Below the pieces are notes generated by a model that was not told the DNA's origin, did not search any database, and saw only the letters and a list, made by a program, of their open reading frames with translations. Positions 5,743 through 7,280 of a stretch of 7,280 bases of DNA are shown in pieces. Location of the stretch: positions 1-7,280 of the forward strand of contig CAMXYZ010000050.1 in assembly GCA_947253305.1 (NCBI GenBank). The letters run 5' to 3'. Positions within the stretch are counted from its first letter, which is position 1; the number at the start of each line of letters is the position of its first letter. Source of the DNA: an uncultured Helcococcus sp. GTDB taxonomy: Bacteria > Bacillota > Clostridia > Tissierellales > Peptoniphilaceae. The translations under genes and the position numbers were made by a program.

Positions 5743-7235
5743 ATGAAAAGGAAATTTATATCTGGATTATTAGCTTTTACGATTTTACTAACAAGCTTAA
5801 ATTCAGTTACATCTTTGGCTCAAGATTTTGATGAGATTCAGGAAAATTCCATTACTGATGAATTAAGCGAAGTTGATAATGAGTTAGAAACGGAAGAATT
5901 GAACAATACAGTTAAGCCTAATGAAGTCGAAGATGAGATAGAATCAAATGAACTAGAGGATTTAGATAAATCTCATGAAAAAGATGATGAATTGAATTAT
6001 ACAGAAGAAGATAAGAAACTATCAGATATTCAATTGCGGAAGATGAATACTGAAAATGTTAATAAAGAAGATACAAAATCTTTCTCAGATCAGAATGTAT
6101 CTATAGAATGGATTTCTGCAGATGATGGGAAAATAGAAGGTAACAATTTAATAGTTGCACCTGAAACACGATACCCAAAGCATAAAACTGGAACTAATGC
6201 TGAAAAAGAAACAAGAGATTTGGCTTTAGGGTTGAAGTTTTCTGTAAGTGATGCAAATCTAGCTCCTGGAGAAGTTAAAATAAAACTTCCTAGATATTTA
6301 TTTGAAGATAGAGATGGTAAACCATCAGGAGAAATCGACTATAATACATTACCTTTTATGCCTTTAGGACAAGAAGGTGGAAATACATTATTTAATTATG
6401 AAGTTAAAGATGATCATATTTTAGTTACAAATAGAGAAGCTATAGTTGGAGCTTATAGTGCAGAAGCGACTATAAGATATAAATATAGACCTTTTTATAT
6501 TGCAAACGGAGCAGAATCAAAATTTAATTTAGAGTATGAATTAAAAGATTCAAAATTTGAATCTGATAAGTTAACTGCTAAGAACGTAACTAAGACATCT
6601 TTTGATAAAACAGGTCCTAATAGTGATTGGTTAAAAAAACAATTTAACTTCAAATATGAAGTATGGAATCCAGAATGGGGAACAGCACCTGAAAACTCTG
6701 AAGAATATTTTTACACCGAATGGTTCTTGAGTTTCAGATATATTAATGGAACTCAAAAAGTAAAATTAGATATAGAACCAGATATAAGTAACGGGGAATT
6801 AGTTGGATATAGAGAGAGAGCTACCGGTAATTTTATAAAAACAGATAATAATAAAATCTCAAATATGACCGACATTGATAATTTTACGGGTCCTCAATCC
6901 ACTTATATAGTATTTAAGCATAAAAAAGAAGATGCTAAGAACAATCCTAATTTAGTAATTAAAAATAAAGATAAGATAATTCTTAACGGAATCGATGAAG
7001 ATTCACCAAATAATAGTTATGACGAAGTCATATTGGAAGCAGAATATAAATATGAACCCTTACCACAAATAAATTCTCTTGGTTCTTTTATGACAAGTAA
7101 ATCTAATAGAGTTGATTATGCTAGTCCTAGCAGTAAAACTTATAATACAAAAACAATAATTCAGGATAAGGAAGTCCCTGTAATTTATGAAATAAAACAT
7201 GAAAGTAAATATTATAGGAGTAATGAAAGTAAAGG
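5743..7235 (+). CDS. Large exported surface protein of unknown family, 3'-truncated
   Basis: The frame is open from the ATG at 5743 through the adapter to the window end, with no stop, so 497 genuine residues are present and the C-terminus is missing. The start follows AGAGGGAG (5733-5740). Residues 1-26 form a signal peptide: KRK, a hydrophobic core (about 8-19), and a likely cleavage site SLA|QD after Ala26. Residues 27-96 are a low-complexity acidic stretch with 29 Asp/Glu in 70 residues, containing similar runs such as ELETEEL and NELEDLD. From about 118 the sequence changes to alternating polar/hydrophobic, aromatic-rich sequence (for example ATIRYKYRPFYIANG and EYFYTEWFLSFRYING) that looks like beta-sandwich modules of Gram-positive adhesins. 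There are no cysteines in the 497 residues, as is usual for such proteins. A sortase signal would lie in the missing part, so cell-wall anchoring is inferred. Residues read after 497 (CLLYTSPSPRD) are adapter. I do not recognise the family. Confidence 0.85.
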
Positions 7236-7280
7236 CTGTCTCTTATACACATCTCCGAGCCCACGAGACAAGAGGCAATC
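7236..7280. other. Nextera i7-side sequencing adapter at the contig end (artefact)
   Basis: Bases 7236-7254 (CTGTCTCTTATACACATCT) are the Tn5 mosaic end, 7255-7269 (CCGAGCCCACGAGAC) the Nextera read-2 adapter, 7270-7277 (AAGAGGCA) the i7 index and 7278-7280 (ATC) the start of the P7 arm. It is the exact reverse complement of 3-47. Translated in the frame of the gene before it, it adds the contaminant string LLYTSPSPRD. Biological sequence ends at 7235. Confidence 0.98.

Noticed and set aside
3..7280. 45-bp perfect terminal inverted repeats as the ends of a transposon or composite element
   Set aside because: Every base is explained by Nextera adapter, i7 index and P7 arm; there is no transposase gene and no target duplication.

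Overview
The window is a short assembled contig from an AT-rich (by eye roughly 30% G+C, not counted) low-GC Gram-positive bacterium, most likely an anaerobe. The reasons are the clpP-clpX-lon-engB gene order typical of Bacillota, strong AAGGAG-type ribosome binding sites, a small rubredoxin, an RsbW/SpoIIAB-type ATPase and a secreted protein with a Gram-positive style signal peptide. Anaerobic cocci of the Tissierellia or related Clostridia fit, but no sequence here fixes the genus.

Both ends are artificial. Bases 1-47 and 7236-7280 are Illumina Nextera adapter carrying the Tn5 mosaic end and the same i7 index in opposite orientation. Genuine DNA runs only from 48 to 7235, so the first and last genes are cut by the contig ends and their apparent terminal residues come from the adapter.

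Layout. (1) 48-4614, plus strand: a protein quality-control cluster made of the 3' two thirds of clpP, complete clpX (stop and start overlap in TAATG), a short hairpin, complete lon, and engB/ysxC starting at or just before the lon stop; it ends in a strong intrinsic terminator. ClpX unfolds substrates for ClpP, Lon is a second self-contained AAA+ protease, and EngB is a ribosome-assembly GTPase commonly found behind lon. (2) 4661-4856, minus strand: a convergent 52-residue rubredoxin with its own terminator. (3) 5011-5397, plus strand: a small GHKL/HATPase protein of the anti-sigma kinase type, with no sigma factor or antagonist next to it, ending in a terminator that overlaps its stop codon. 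(4) 5398-5742: 345 bases without a credible gene, holding two terminators, an orphan Shine-Dalgarno, a 12-bp inverted repeat and a probable promoter. (5) 5743-7235: the N-terminal 497 residues of a large exported, acid-rich surface protein of unknown type, cut by the contig end.

Most of the window is ordinary housekeeping DNA and I did not find a convincing undescribed system. The parts worth a second look are the truncated surface protein, the orphan anti-sigma-like ATPase with its structured leader and terminator, the palindrome-rich gap between them, and the adapter ends, which imitate a transposon's terminal inverted repeats.
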